Assembly: GCA_009391275.1 (NCBI GenBank)
Contig: VEXF01000006.1
Location: 1-64,000, forward strand
Direction: 5' to 3'
DNA: 64,000 bases
Source: SAR202 cluster bacterium AD-804-J14_MRT_500m
GTDB taxonomy: Bacteria > Chloroflexota > Dehalococcoidia > UBA3495 > GCA-2712585
Numbering within the stretch: the first letter of the stretch is position 1; each line of letters opens with the position of its first letter. A model generated the notes under the pieces. That model was given only the letters and a program-made list of their open reading frames with translations, had not been told where the DNA came from and did no database searches. Of the stretch, positions 55,710 through 64,000 are shown piece by piece. Made by a program: the position numbers and the translations under genes.

Positions 55710-57191
55710 ATGGTTGAGTACATCACACAAGGAAACTTCGTAGAATTCTGGCACAACTCCTGGTTGGCACTGGCAGCTTTCGGAGCGACATGGTTCTTAG
55801 CTGCAGTCGTAATAGCTCGCAGTGGGTTTAGTTCTTTAGGAATCTCTATTAAGGCTCTTTCAGTCCTGTCAATAATTGCGACTTTGCCTTTGGCAATAAA
55901 CCGACTCGGCATGGAAACAGGCCTGACAGATTACTCTACGGTTTCTTACATAAGTATGGGCGGCACTGTCATAGCCTTAGTGATCAGTGTGCCTTACCTT
56001 TTCAAAAAACGCCAACAGACCCCTAACAACGTTCAGATGCAATCAGCGGTCGATCGATCAGGAGTTGCCGACTCTGGGATGTACTCAGAATCAACCCCAC
56101 TCCCTGAATCACCAGTTACCATTAACAAAAGCGGATCGGCTACTTTGGTAATAAATAGTAAAAACATGAAAGACCAGAGCGTAGCGTTGGCGGCTTCCAG
56201 TGCCGTTACAATCGTCGGAAGATCTACTGACAACGATGTAGTAATTGATGATCTGTCAGTAAGTCGACAACATGCCCGAATAACATCTGAGAACGGACTA
56301 TATTACTTGGAGGACTTGGGTAGTGCTAACGGTACCTACGTAAACGGTATACAAAGTTCTGGCCGCCAAACGATAAACCCAGGATCAACTATCAAGGTAG
56401 GAAAAACAGAAATGAAATTCAACGCACCGACCACCTCATCGAAAGCTACCGACAGTATGCCTAGTTTAATGATGGATCCCCTTAAGACCGCTGTACAACT
56501 TGATGCAACCTCCCGTCGACCAGGAACAACTCAGCTGGTCAAGCAGCCTAAACCTGTCATGGCATGGCTGGTAGTTAAGGAAGGACCTGACGTTGGGACA
56601 AAATTTGAATTAACCGAAAATGACCTCACAGTAGGTAGGGATTCAAGTTGCGACATAAAAGTAAGCGACCGAAAGGTAAGTCTATACCATGGCAATCTCT
56701 GCTACCGGGAAGACGAGTTCGTATTCGTAGATGCAGGAAGCACCGGGGGGACTTTTGTAAACGGTGAATCGATCAGATCATCTACGTTAAGGCCTAGTGG
56801 GACATTGCAAGTTGGAAAAACTCTCTTAACATTGGTGCAAGTAGAAGCTCACGAAGGTCAAGACGGTACCCGTACCCTTTTCGGATCACCTACAGACACC
56901 GGCAACCTTTTAATTGTCCAGTCTGGGCCAGACTCAGGACGAACGTTCACCCTGAACCAGGGGCAAAACATCCTAGGTACGGATTCATCCAACGCTATCC
57001 AGTTAACGGATGACACAGTAAGCTTCCGTCACTGCGTAGTCCGTCTTGACGGATCCAAAGTCTCAATCCATGACCTGGCGAGCAGAAATGGAACCGTGGC
57101 AGATGCCCAGCAGGTCTCGCCACGTAAGCTAGTGTCGCAGGACGTAGTTACCATAGGCAACACCCAGATGCAGTTCGTACGGGTAGTATGA
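55710..57191 (+). CDS. Membrane protein with three FHA domains
   Basis: A 493-residue protein. Two or three N-terminal membrane helices (about residues 15-36, 45-65 and 78-97) are followed by a cytoplasmic tail with three FHA domains. FHA1, residues 145-238, has VGRSTDNDVVI, SRQHARI and GSANGTYVNG. FHA2, 284-377, has VGRDSSCDIKV, VSLYHGNL and GSTGGTFVNG. FHA3, 398-492, has LGTDSSNAIQL, lacking the Arg, with SFRHCVV and ASRNGTV. The ATG at 55710 has GGAAGGAG upstream; an earlier frame start at 55656 lacks support. FHA1 and FHA2 keep phosphothreonine-binding residues, so it may dock proteins phosphorylated by the kinase downstream. Confidence 0.88.
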   Translation: MVEYITQGNFVEFWHNSWLALAAFGATWFLAAVVIARSGFSSLGISIKALSVLSIIATLPLAINRLGMETGLTDYSTVSYISMGGTVIALVISVPYLFKKRQQTPNNVQMQSAVDRSGVADSGMYSESTPLPESPVTINKSGSATLVINSKNMKDQSVALAASSAVTIVGRSTDNDVVIDDLSVSRQHARITSENGLYYLEDLGSANGTYVNGIQSSGRQTINPGSTIKVGKTEMKFNAPTTSSKATDSMPSLMMDPLKTAVQLDATSRRPGTTQLVKQPKPVMAWLVVKEGPDVGTKFELTENDLTVGRDSSCDIKVSDRKVSLYHGNLCYREDEFVFVDAGSTGGTFVNGESIRSSTLRPSGTLQVGKTLLTLVQVEAHEGQDGTRTLFGSPTDTGNLLIVQSGPDSGRTFTLNQGQNILGTDSSNAIQLTDDTVSFRHCVVRLDGSKVSIHDLASRNGTVADAQQVSPRKLVSQDVVTIGNTQMQFVRVV

Positions 57192-57237
57192 AGTCGAACA
57201 AAGGACTAAGGGTCAAAGAAAGAGAGTATTTACACAG

Positions 57238-58194
57238 ATGAAACGTATCAGTCTAGGACATGAGACCCACGTTGGATTGGTCAGAACTGCCAATCAAGAC
57301 CGATACATAGCCAAACTGGCCCCCCATCTACCATTGAATATCGATGCTTTAATAGCGGTTGCCGATGGTATGGGGGGCCACAAAGGTGGCGAAGTAGCCA
57401 GCAAACTAGCCGTTGAAGCGGTCTTGGAAGCCCTGACAACATCAAACCCGGATGACAGTTCTACAAATCAAGACATCTTGACGCGTAAGCTAAAGCAAGC
57501 TGTTCTTTTTGCTAACAACAAGATCTATAACGCAGCGAAAGATCCTAACTTCCAAGGCATGGGTACTACGCTAACCGTTATAGTCATTAAAGATATGCAG
57601 GCAATTTTGGCGCACGTCGGGGATAGTCGGGCTTATCTAGTAAGGCACGGGGAAATATGTCAGTTGACCAACGATCATAGCTGGGTAGAAGAACAAGTAA
57701 GAGCAGGTATTATGAGTCCCGAAGCTGCATCTGAAGACCCCAGGCGCAACATATTAACTCGTGCTGTGGGAACCAATCCGACGGTCGAAGTGGAAACAAG
57801 TGTTGTAAATCTAGAACAGAATGATACCTTGTTGCTCTGTTCCGATGGACTTCACTCTTTAGTTAACAACCATGAGATATTCACCATTGTGGATAGTTTT
57901 AACCCTGCCAAAGCTTGCGTTCGCCTGGTCGCGGCAGCAAACGAACGTGGTGGCAACGACAACACAACCGTTGTAATCTCCAAAATCGTGCAAGTGCAAA
58001 AAAGATCCCAATCCAGAGAGAAGACGGCTGTATTGCAAAGTAGCAAAACTGTTTACAGATCCAGAAGGTCTGTTAAAAACCTAATCAGTCTCCTACTAAA
58101 GAACGTCGTTAATATTCCATTTTTTGTATTAAAGACGCCTTTTTGGGTCTGTTTTAAAACTATAAAATTCGTGAAAAGCAAGGGTCACAGCTAG
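57238..58194 (+). CDS. PP2C-family serine/threonine phosphatase with hydrophobic C-terminus
   Basis: A 318-residue PPM/PP2C phosphatase. Metal-binding acidic residues are in RTANQDRYIA (Asp 21), VAVADGMGGHKGGEVAS (Asp 43), LLLCSDGLHSLV and GGNDNTTVVI; LAHVGDSRAYLVR is the second conserved block. After residue 245 a basic linker leads to a mostly hydrophobic segment near residues 278-308, perhaps membrane-attached. It lies between the FHA membrane protein and the kinase gene (10 bases before it) and is the probable counter-enzyme of that kinase. Confidence 0.92.
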   Translation: MKRISLGHETHVGLVRTANQDRYIAKLAPHLPLNIDALIAVADGMGGHKGGEVASKLAVEAVLEALTTSNPDDSSTNQDILTRKLKQAVLFANNKIYNAAKDPNFQGMGTTLTVIVIKDMQAILAHVGDSRAYLVRHGEICQLTNDHSWVEEQVRAGIMSPEAASEDPRRNILTRAVGTNPTVEVETSVVNLEQNDTLLLCSDGLHSLVNNHEIFTIVDSFNPAKACVRLVAAANERGGNDNTTVVISKIVQVQKRSQSREKTAVLQSSKTVYRSRRSVKNLISLLLKNVVNIPFFVLKTPFWVCFKTIKFVKSKGHS

Positions 58195-58204
58195 AGCGCC
58201 ACAT

Positions 58205-61200
58205 ATGATTCAACGTATAGATAAATACGATATCCTGGAAGAGATGGGCTCTGGTGGACAGGCCATCGTTTACAAGGCCCGTGATAGATCCCTGGGACGA
58301 ACCGTCGCATTAAAAGTCCTTCATCCGCACCTCACACGGGATCCCCAGTTCAGACAACGCTTCCTACGCGACGCCAGACTAGCCGCTTCCCTCAATCACC
58401 CCAACGTAGTAACTGTTCATGAAGTTGGTGAATCTGATAACACCCTCTATATCGCCATGGAACTCGTTCCTAATAGCCTGGACGAAGAACTTAAACAACA
58501 CGGGAAACTAGAACTCTCAAGAGCTATAAACATTGGTCAACAGACTGCTCAAGCTCTGCAGGCTGCACACGACCGTGGAATAGTACATCGCGATATCAAA
58601 CCTCAAAATATCCTGCTGACGGAAGACGGTACCGCCAAGGTTGCAGACTTTGGTATAGCTACTGCTTCATTCCTCTCATCTATGACCAATACTGGTACGT
58701 ATTTGGGCACTCCGGATTACATGTCCCCGGAACAATGTAAAGGGGAACAGGCAGACTCACGTTCGGATATCTATTCCCTGGGAATTGTCATATATCAAAT
58801 GCTCACCGGGAATCTCCCTTTCCCTGCCGATAGCCCTCTGGCAGTCATGAGAAAGCATATAGAAGACCCACCCCCACCTCTGGATCAAATGGATTCGCGA
58901 ATCCCTAGAACCATTCAAGATATAGTGGCAATTTGCCTTGAGAAACAACCAGATCGCCGTTACCGATCCGCCACTGCCCTGGCAAACTCATTGAACCAGG
59001 TTTCCACTGAATCCAGTCCAGGCCCCAGAACTTCTGTATTTACTCCGCCATCTCCGTCTGTCCCAAGACCCACTCCTGTTCCGGTTCCACTACCTATCCC
59101 TTCCCCCCCAATCGTAAGTGACAGGAAACCACCGTCTGAACCGCCTGAAGTATCTGTACATTCAGCAGATGAACAGCCTGGGAAAAGGTTCTCCTACAAA
59201 GCGTTGTTTCTCATCTCTGGGCTGGTGATAGTTCCGCTGGCCATACTTTCGGTCCTGGGAATCATATCTATGGCTGGTGGGTCCGATACACAACAGGTTC
59301 AGCCTGAAATAGCTACCAGCATCTCTGTCCCGGCAACACATACTCCTACTCCTGCAATGTTCACCTCTATTTCTCCTCCTACTCCCACCGCTACGCCCAT
59401 ACCCACTCCAATCCCTATTCCTCAGGCCACAGCTACACAGTCTCTATCTGATACTCCGACCCTTATTCCTCAGGCCACAGCTACACAGTCTCCGTCTGAT
59501 ACCCCGACCCCTATTCCTCAGGCCACAGCTACACAGTCTCCGTCTGATACCCCGACCCCTGTTCCTCAAGCTACAGCTACACAGGCTCCGTCTGATACCC
59601 CGACCCCTATTCCTCACGCCACAGCTACACAGACTCCGTCTGAAGGTATTTCCGGCCCGCAATGGGAGGCCGCCTCTATTTCCGTCGGTTCTAACCACAC
59701 ATGTGCAATAACAACGACGGGAGGAGGCAAATGCTGGGGATCCCATGCTAGCGGCCAACTCGGAAACGGTGGTGTTCCAGACCGATGGACTCCTTGGGAC
59801 GTTTCAGGGCTCAAGTACTACGTTGCAGACATCTCAGCTGGAGGTAGTCACACATGCGCGGTGACGACAACAGGCGGGATCAAATGCTGGGGGTCTAACG
59901 CGCAAGGTCAATTAGGAGATGGTAGTCCTTGGTATGCACGAGAAAACAGCACCGGTGGCAGGGTGATAAACGTAGAAAATGACGGCAGGTCAGCGATCGC
60001 GGTAGGAACATATCATTCGTGTGCTCTTACAATCAACGGCTCTGTCCAATGCTGGGGCTATAACGCTTCCGGTCAACTTGGAAACGGAACCAGCAATGAC
60101 CGAACTTCCCCGTCATACGTACAAGGGTTCAGCTACGGTGTCAAGGACATATCTGCTGGAGGAAACCATACCTGCGTTGTTACAGAATCTAACGGGGTCA
60201 AGTGCTGGGGGCATGGTGGCAATTTCCAATTAGGACAACTAGAACCCGACAGCACGAACAGTTATTACGTCCCGGTAGATGTTGTTGGCCTAGATAAAGG
60301 TGTGTCCTCTATATCTGCAGGTGCTGACCATACATGCGCACTGACCACTGAGGGTGGTATTAAATGCTGGGGATCTAACGGCAACGGTCGGTTAGGGTAT
60401 GGTGGAGTTACCGATTACGCGATTCCAATTGATGTATCTGGATTAGAAAGTGGGGTTTCTGTCGTTTCGGCCGGTAGCCGTCACACCTGCGCCGTAACAA
60501 CAGCAGGCGGGATCAAGTGCTGGGGATCAAACTCCCATGGACAACTAGGGGACGGCACGACTATTGATAGGGCAACTCCCGTAGACGTTTCCGGTCTAAC
60601 CAGTGGTGTATCCACTGTATCAGCAGGGAAAAACCATACGTGCGCTGTCACCACCTCAGGTCGTATTAAATGCTGGGGATCCAACACCTACGGCCAACTT
60701 GGGAACGGGTCCACCTCAAATACCATAGCTCCTGTAGACGTCAATATGTCCATGACTCCTCCACCGAGCCCAACTCCTACTCCAGCACCCACGCCTACTC
60801 CTACTCCACCAAGGACACCAACCCCAACTCCTACACCTGGACCTCCACCTCTGCCGGAAGTCTCATTCTTGTTGACTGGTTCGAGCGGTGACGAATCAAT
60901 CGGTACTGTTATGCTCAATGTTAGTATCAACACAGCGTCTACAGACACCATCTTGGTGGATTACAACGTGACTTCGGGAAGTGCCTCGGGAGCAGGCCAG
61001 GACTATATAGTCGGCGGAAGTTCTCTAGGATTCGCACCAGGTGGAACTTCAAAATCTATATCCTTACTCATTGTTGATGACTCTATATCCGAATCCACGG
61101 AGACGGTAATAGTAAGTCTATATAACCCAATTAACGCGGTTCTAGGTTCTAGTTCCAGCTATACGTTTTATATTCTGGATAACGATACGGGTTCTAGCAG

Positions 61201-62422
61201 TAGTTCCTCAGTCCCCCAGGCGACTGCCACACCCACGCCTACGCCTCAAGCCACAGCAACAACCACACCTTCACCCACACCCACGACTGCACCAACTCCT
61301 ACTCCAGTACCTTCTTGGTCAGCTACCTTAGTCAGAGCAGGAGATGCCCATACATGCGCCATAACATCCCCCGAAGGATATCTTAAATGTTGGGGTCATA
61401 ACCAACATGGACAATTAGGAGACGGTAGCAACTCAAACCGGCACACCCCGGTAGATACCCTTGGACTAAACTCCGGCGTCTCAGACATCGCAACCGGAAG
61501 CCGTCACACGTGCGTCATTACGTATGTTGGAGGTGTTCAATGTTGGGGGCATAATAATACAGGGCAACTCGGCGATGGTACGACAAATAACCGCTCAACT
61601 AAGGTTGATGTATTGGGTCTAACAAGCGGGGTGTCTGCTATTTCTGCGGGCATAGAGCATACTTGCGCACTGACAACCGCTGGTGGAATCAAATGCTGGG
61701 GCAGCAATCAATCAGGACAGATGGGAAATGGGACGACATCACTCAACCAAACAAGTCCCGGCGATGTTACGGGGCACACTACGGGCATGGCTGGCGTGGC
61801 AGCTGGACAGTACTACACATGCGCCATTACCACGTCTGGAATCACCACGTGCTGGGGGAGTAACAACTATGGACAGATGGGAAATGGGACGACATTAGGC
61901 AACCAAACAAGTCCCGGCAACGTAGTAGGAATCGATAGCATTTTCGGGAACTCCCCCATCACGGCTACCTATATAGCAGCCGGGGACAAACACGCTTGTG
62001 TAATTACCTCGAATCAAGGAGTCAAGTGTTGGGGGGGGAACACCGCTGGGCAACTCGGAGACGGAAGCACTACAGACAGAACAACCGCAGTGCAGGTCTC
62101 CGGGCTCACTTCGGGAGTATCCCAGATAAGCTTGGGAAACGCTAACAGTTGTGCCCTCACTTCTGCAGGTGGACTGAAATGCTGGGGATCAGGGCAACAG
62201 GGGCGCGTGGGCGACGGGTACACGCACGATCGCCCCTACCCTGTCGATGTATATGGCCTGTCCAACGGGGTAATTGATATAGGAGTTGGAAACTTTCACG
62301 CCTGCGCTGTAACTACCGGCGGTGGTGTAAAGTGTTGGGGAAGCGGTCATAGCGGTGCATTGGGAGTTGGCGGCGATCCCCCTTATAAAAAACATCCGAC
62401 AAATGTGTACGGGACACCTTAA
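58205..62422 (+). CDS. Transmembrane Ser/Thr kinase with two seven-blade RCC1-like sets and a Calx-beta domain
   Basis: A 1405-residue receptor-like kinase. Residues 8-264 are a complete Hanks-type kinase: Gly loop GSGGQAIVYKA, VALKVL (Lys 37), HRDIKPQN (Asp 130), DFGIA and MSPEQ. A Pro-rich juxtamembrane segment and one helix (332-356) follow. Outside: a Thr/Pro stalk with five 16-residue repeats (405-484), seven RCC1-like blades (488-850), a TPTP linker, a Calx-beta domain (884-993), a second TPTP linker and seven more blades (1038-1405). Every blade has the pattern HTCA.....G..KCWG...GQLG with two Cys, presumably a disulfide. Last gene of the FHA/phosphatase/kinase group. Confidence 0.93.
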   Translation: MIQRIDKYDILEEMGSGGQAIVYKARDRSLGRTVALKVLHPHLTRDPQFRQRFLRDARLAASLNHPNVVTVHEVGESDNTLYIAMELVPNSLDEELKQHGKLELSRAINIGQQTAQALQAAHDRGIVHRDIKPQNILLTEDGTAKVADFGIATASFLSSMTNTGTYLGTPDYMSPEQCKGEQADSRSDIYSLGIVIYQMLTGNLPFPADSPLAVMRKHIEDPPPPLDQMDSRIPRTIQDIVAICLEKQPDRRYRSATALANSLNQVSTESSPGPRTSVFTPPSPSVPRPTPVPVPLPIPSPPIVSDRKPPSEPPEVSVHSADEQPGKRFSYKALFLISGLVIVPLAILSVLGIISMAGGSDTQQVQPEIATSISVPATHTPTPAMFTSISPPTPTATPIPTPIPIPQATATQSLSDTPTLIPQATATQSPSDTPTPIPQATATQSPSDTPTPVPQATATQAPSDTPTPIPHATATQTPSEGISGPQWEAASISVGSNHTCAITTTGGGKCWGSHASGQLGNGGVPDRWTPWDVSGLKYYVADISAGGSHTCAVTTTGGIKCWGSNAQGQLGDGSPWYARENSTGGRVINVENDGRSAIAVGTYHSCALTINGSVQCWGYNASGQLGNGTSNDRTSPSYVQGFSYGVKDISAGGNHTCVVTESNGVKCWGHGGNFQLGQLEPDSTNSYYVPVDVVGLDKGVSSISAGADHTCALTTEGGIKCWGSNGNGRLGYGGVTDYAIPIDVSGLESGVSVVSAGSRHTCAVTTAGGIKCWGSNSHGQLGDGTTIDRATPVDVSGLTSGVSTVSAGKNHTCAVTTSGRIKCWGSNTYGQLGNGSTSNTIAPVDVNMSMTPPPSPTPTPAPTPTPTPPRTPTPTPTPGPPPLPEVSFLLTGSSGDESIGTVMLNVSINTASTDTILVDYNVTSGSASGAGQDYIVGGSSLGFAPGGTSKSISLLIVDDSISESTETVIVSLYNPINAVLGSSSSYTFYILDNDTGSSSSSSVPQATATPTPTPQATATTTPSPTPTTAPTPTPVPSWSATLVRAGDAHTCAITSPEGYLKCWGHNQHGQLGDGSNSNRHTPVDTLGLNSGVSDIATGSRHTCVITYVGGVQCWGHNNTGQLGDGTTNNRSTKVDVLGLTSGVSAISAGIEHTCALTTAGGIKCWGSNQSGQMGNGTTSLNQTSPGDVTGHTTGMAGVAAGQYYTCAITTSGITTCWGSNNYGQMGNGTTLGNQTSPGNVVGIDSIFGNSPITATYIAAGDKHACVITSNQGVKCWGGNTAGQLGDGSTTDRTTAVQVSGLTSGVSQISLGNANSCALTSAGGLKCWGSGQQGRVGDGYTHDRPYPVDVYGLSNGVIDIGVGNFHACAVTTGGGVKCWGSGHSGALGVGGDPPYKKHPTNVYGTP
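59414..59653 (+). repeat. Five 48-bp tandem repeats in the kinase stalk
   Basis: Units begin at 59414, 59462, 59510, 59558 and 59606, each encoding 16 residues of the type PIPQATATQSPSDTPT. The middle units are nearly identical, suggesting recent expansion by slippage or recombination. In-frame, so copy number changes would alter stalk length only. Confidence 0.9.
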
Positions 62423-62546
62423 AAAGCTCTACAAATATAACTTCCTTTGCAAAAATACCGACACCGGACATTAGTTAGATCCACATATTCAGAAAATTGA
62501 GTATAGTGTGACAAACGCCCAAGCATCATACCTAAAGGGGTGGAAT

Positions 62547-63932
62547 ATGAGAGCCACTGATGAAGTAGTAGAGTTTATACAAGCTACCCAACTAAGTGAC
62601 ATTCCTGGTGACGTAAAACACTTAGGGAAACGAGCAATATTAGATACTTTAGGGGTAGCTCTTGCCGGATCCGGTGACGAAAGCGTACGAATACTTCTTG
62701 AAACTATGGCAGGACGCCAGGGAGATTCCAGAGCAAGTCTCATCGGGAGCGGACAACGTACCGATTCTTTATCTGCTGCATTAATTAATGGCACCATGGC
62801 GCATGCCCTGGACTACGACGATGTAAACGAGTCTTGTATGGGTCATCCGAGTGCACCAATCCTGCCTGCGGTCATCGCCCTTGGGGAAGAGTTGGATAAG
62901 TCCGGTGCAGACGTACTGGAAGCATTTTTGGTCGGGTTCGAACTCGAGTGCAAACTCGGATCAGCTATCGGAAGATCTCACTACGGTAAAGGTTGGCATG
63001 CTACCGCGACGTTGGGAACTATAGGTGCGGCCGCGGCTTGTGCCAGGTTAATGGGTTTAGACAGTAAAGCTACTGAAATTACATTGGGTATTGCCGCATC
63101 TCTGGCCAGCGGTATAAGAAGTAACTTCGGTACAATGACCAAGCCTTTACATGTAGGTGAAGCATCACGGAACGGTGTCCTGGCTTCGCTGCTAGCTTCT
63201 AAAGGCTTTACAGCTACATCTAACGTATTCGATCACCCTATAGATTTCGGCCAAGTCTTCTCCGAAGACAAACTAAATAAAGATTACCTAATTGAATCTT
63301 TAGGCTCTCCCTGGGACATTTTGACCCCTGGGATTACCGTGAAAAAATATCCATGCTGCAACAAAGTACATCGCACTGTTGATGCCACGTTAGGATTAGT
63401 TGTTGATCATCATCCACAACCAAGTGATATATCTGAAGTAGTTATCACTATCCCGCCGGGAGAAGACGTTCCACTCATTTACAAAAAAGCTACGACTGGA
63501 TTAGAGGGCAAGTTCTGCATGCAGTTTTGCGTAGCTTCAGCCATAGTTGATGGTGAGATAGTGTTCAACACATTTGAGACAAACAGGGTCGAAAGAGCTG
63601 AGGTGCAACAATTATCAGACAAGGTTACCGTTGTCACTGATGAAAGCCAGATACCGGTCGTCATAGATACTGGTGGACACGTTGATGTATCGATAATCAT
63701 GCAAGACGGGAGAATCTTCGATCGTAAAATCGAGAAAGCCACTGGAACCCCGACATTTCCTCTTTCAGACAATGATCTCCAAAATAAGTTCAGGTCGTGC
63801 GCAAAAACTGTCCTTAATTCAAATGATATAGAAACAGCAATTGCTGGAATTTATGACTTAGAAAACCTTCGGTCAACTGCCGACCTCATGCACATGCTAA
63901 GTGTTGCGTCCACCATCGACCTAAAAGTTTGA
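62547..63932 (+). CDS. MmgE/PrpD family protein
   Basis: A 461-residue protein of the 2-methylcitrate dehydratase / cis-aconitate decarboxylase family. Seen: LGKRAILDTLGVALAGSGDE, ALINGTMAHALDYDDVNES, HPSAPILPAVIALGEE, YGKGWHATATLGTIGAAAAC, MTKPLHVGEASRNGV and KKYPCCNKVHRTVDA. The family also contains racemase- and isomerase-like members, and no prp genes are adjacent, so the substrate is open. The ATG at 62547 is preferred because AAAGGGG lies six bases before it; a GTG at 62508 is the alternative. Confidence 0.9.
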   Translation: MRATDEVVEFIQATQLSDIPGDVKHLGKRAILDTLGVALAGSGDESVRILLETMAGRQGDSRASLIGSGQRTDSLSAALINGTMAHALDYDDVNESCMGHPSAPILPAVIALGEELDKSGADVLEAFLVGFELECKLGSAIGRSHYGKGWHATATLGTIGAAAACARLMGLDSKATEITLGIAASLASGIRSNFGTMTKPLHVGEASRNGVLASLLASKGFTATSNVFDHPIDFGQVFSEDKLNKDYLIESLGSPWDILTPGITVKKYPCCNKVHRTVDATLGLVVDHHPQPSDISEVVITIPPGEDVPLIYKKATTGLEGKFCMQFCVASAIVDGEIVFNTFETNRVERAEVQQLSDKVTVVTDESQIPVVIDTGGHVDVSIIMQDGRIFDRKIEKATGTPTFPLSDNDLQNKFRSCAKTVLNSNDIETAIAGIYDLENLRSTADLMHMLSVASTIDLKV

Positions 63933-64000
63933 ATTCTATGTCTTGATGCAGCGGGCGGAAAATTCTATCCTGTGCCCCCCTTCTCGGAAATCAAGGCCAT
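63933..64000. other. Window end, no feature
   Basis: The last 68 bases after the MmgE/PrpD stop hold no recognisable gene start, terminator or RNA. Confidence 0.4.

Noticed and set aside
59414..59653. Five regular 48-bp repeats, considered as a CRISPR-like array
   Set aside because: The units are contiguous without spacers and translate in frame as a Thr/Pro stalk of the kinase.
60688..60951. Minus-strand frame rich in Gly-Val repeats
   Set aside because: It is the antisense of the TPTP linker in the kinase gene; the repeat composition follows from the codons on the other strand.

Overview
The window looks like a marine Chloroflexota bacterium of the SAR202 / Dehalococcoidia-related lineage. 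This is inferred from gene content, not from a search. The signs are moderate GC, several luciferase-like flavin monooxygenases and SDRs scattered among core genes, an adenosylcobalamin-dependent ribonucleotide reductase, a large Alu-type SRP RNA, a division cluster reduced to rsmH-ftsA-ftsZ, and a Ser/Thr kinase-phosphatase-FHA cluster. There are no rRNAs, insertion sequences, phage genes or CRISPR arrays.

Layout. 1-4.6 kb: small-molecule metabolism (partial MDR dehydrogenase, amidohydrolase, ABM monooxygenase, F420/FMN oxidoreductase, DMT exporter). 4.7-13.5 kb, minus strand: information processing and secretion (secD-secF, peptide deformylase, priA, rplS, trmD, MogA-like), with an orphan fragment of a tRNA nucleotidyltransferase tail between secD and def. 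14-21.2 kb, plus strand: rsmH-ftsA-ftsZ with a terminator, then nrdR, a small winged-helix protein and class II RNR nrdJ. 21.5-27.8 kb: pdxA, proC, yggT, a PadR/HAAS membrane pair, DegV, leucyl aminopeptidase, tRNA-His and tRNA-Arg. 27.9-39.5 kb: an accessory catabolic island (MFS, D-amino-acid-oxidase-like, D-aminoacylase-like, SDRs, acyl-CoA dehydrogenase, two paralogous luciferase-like monooxygenases, and an MBL hydrolase behind a 1-kb non-coding leader). 39.5-54.8 kb: mtaB, a cyclase-family hydrolase, a B12-type radical SAM enzyme, fabF, recJ, lgt, ispE, rsmA, SRP RNA, galU, DinB-like, oppF-oppD ATPases, a membrane protein and yajQ. 54.9-62.4 kb: a signalling cluster. 62.5-63.9 kb: MmgE/PrpD.

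The most unusual locus is the signalling cluster: an FHA-winged-helix regulator; a membrane protein with three FHA domains, preceded by 11-bp-periodic direct repeats; a PP2C phosphatase; and a 1405-residue kinase whose extracytoplasmic part has two sets of seven RCC1-like blades separated by a Calx-beta domain, with exactly one cysteine pair per blade. The inferred scheme is an external sensor, a kinase/phosphatase switch, FHA readers and a DNA-binding output. Second is SecD, enlarged to 913 residues by six copies of a module that occurs once in SecF. Smaller points are tandem NrdR boxes at nrdR, probable CTG starts for fabF and perhaps ispE, and a leader with two perfect 12-nt anti-Shine-Dalgarno complements.
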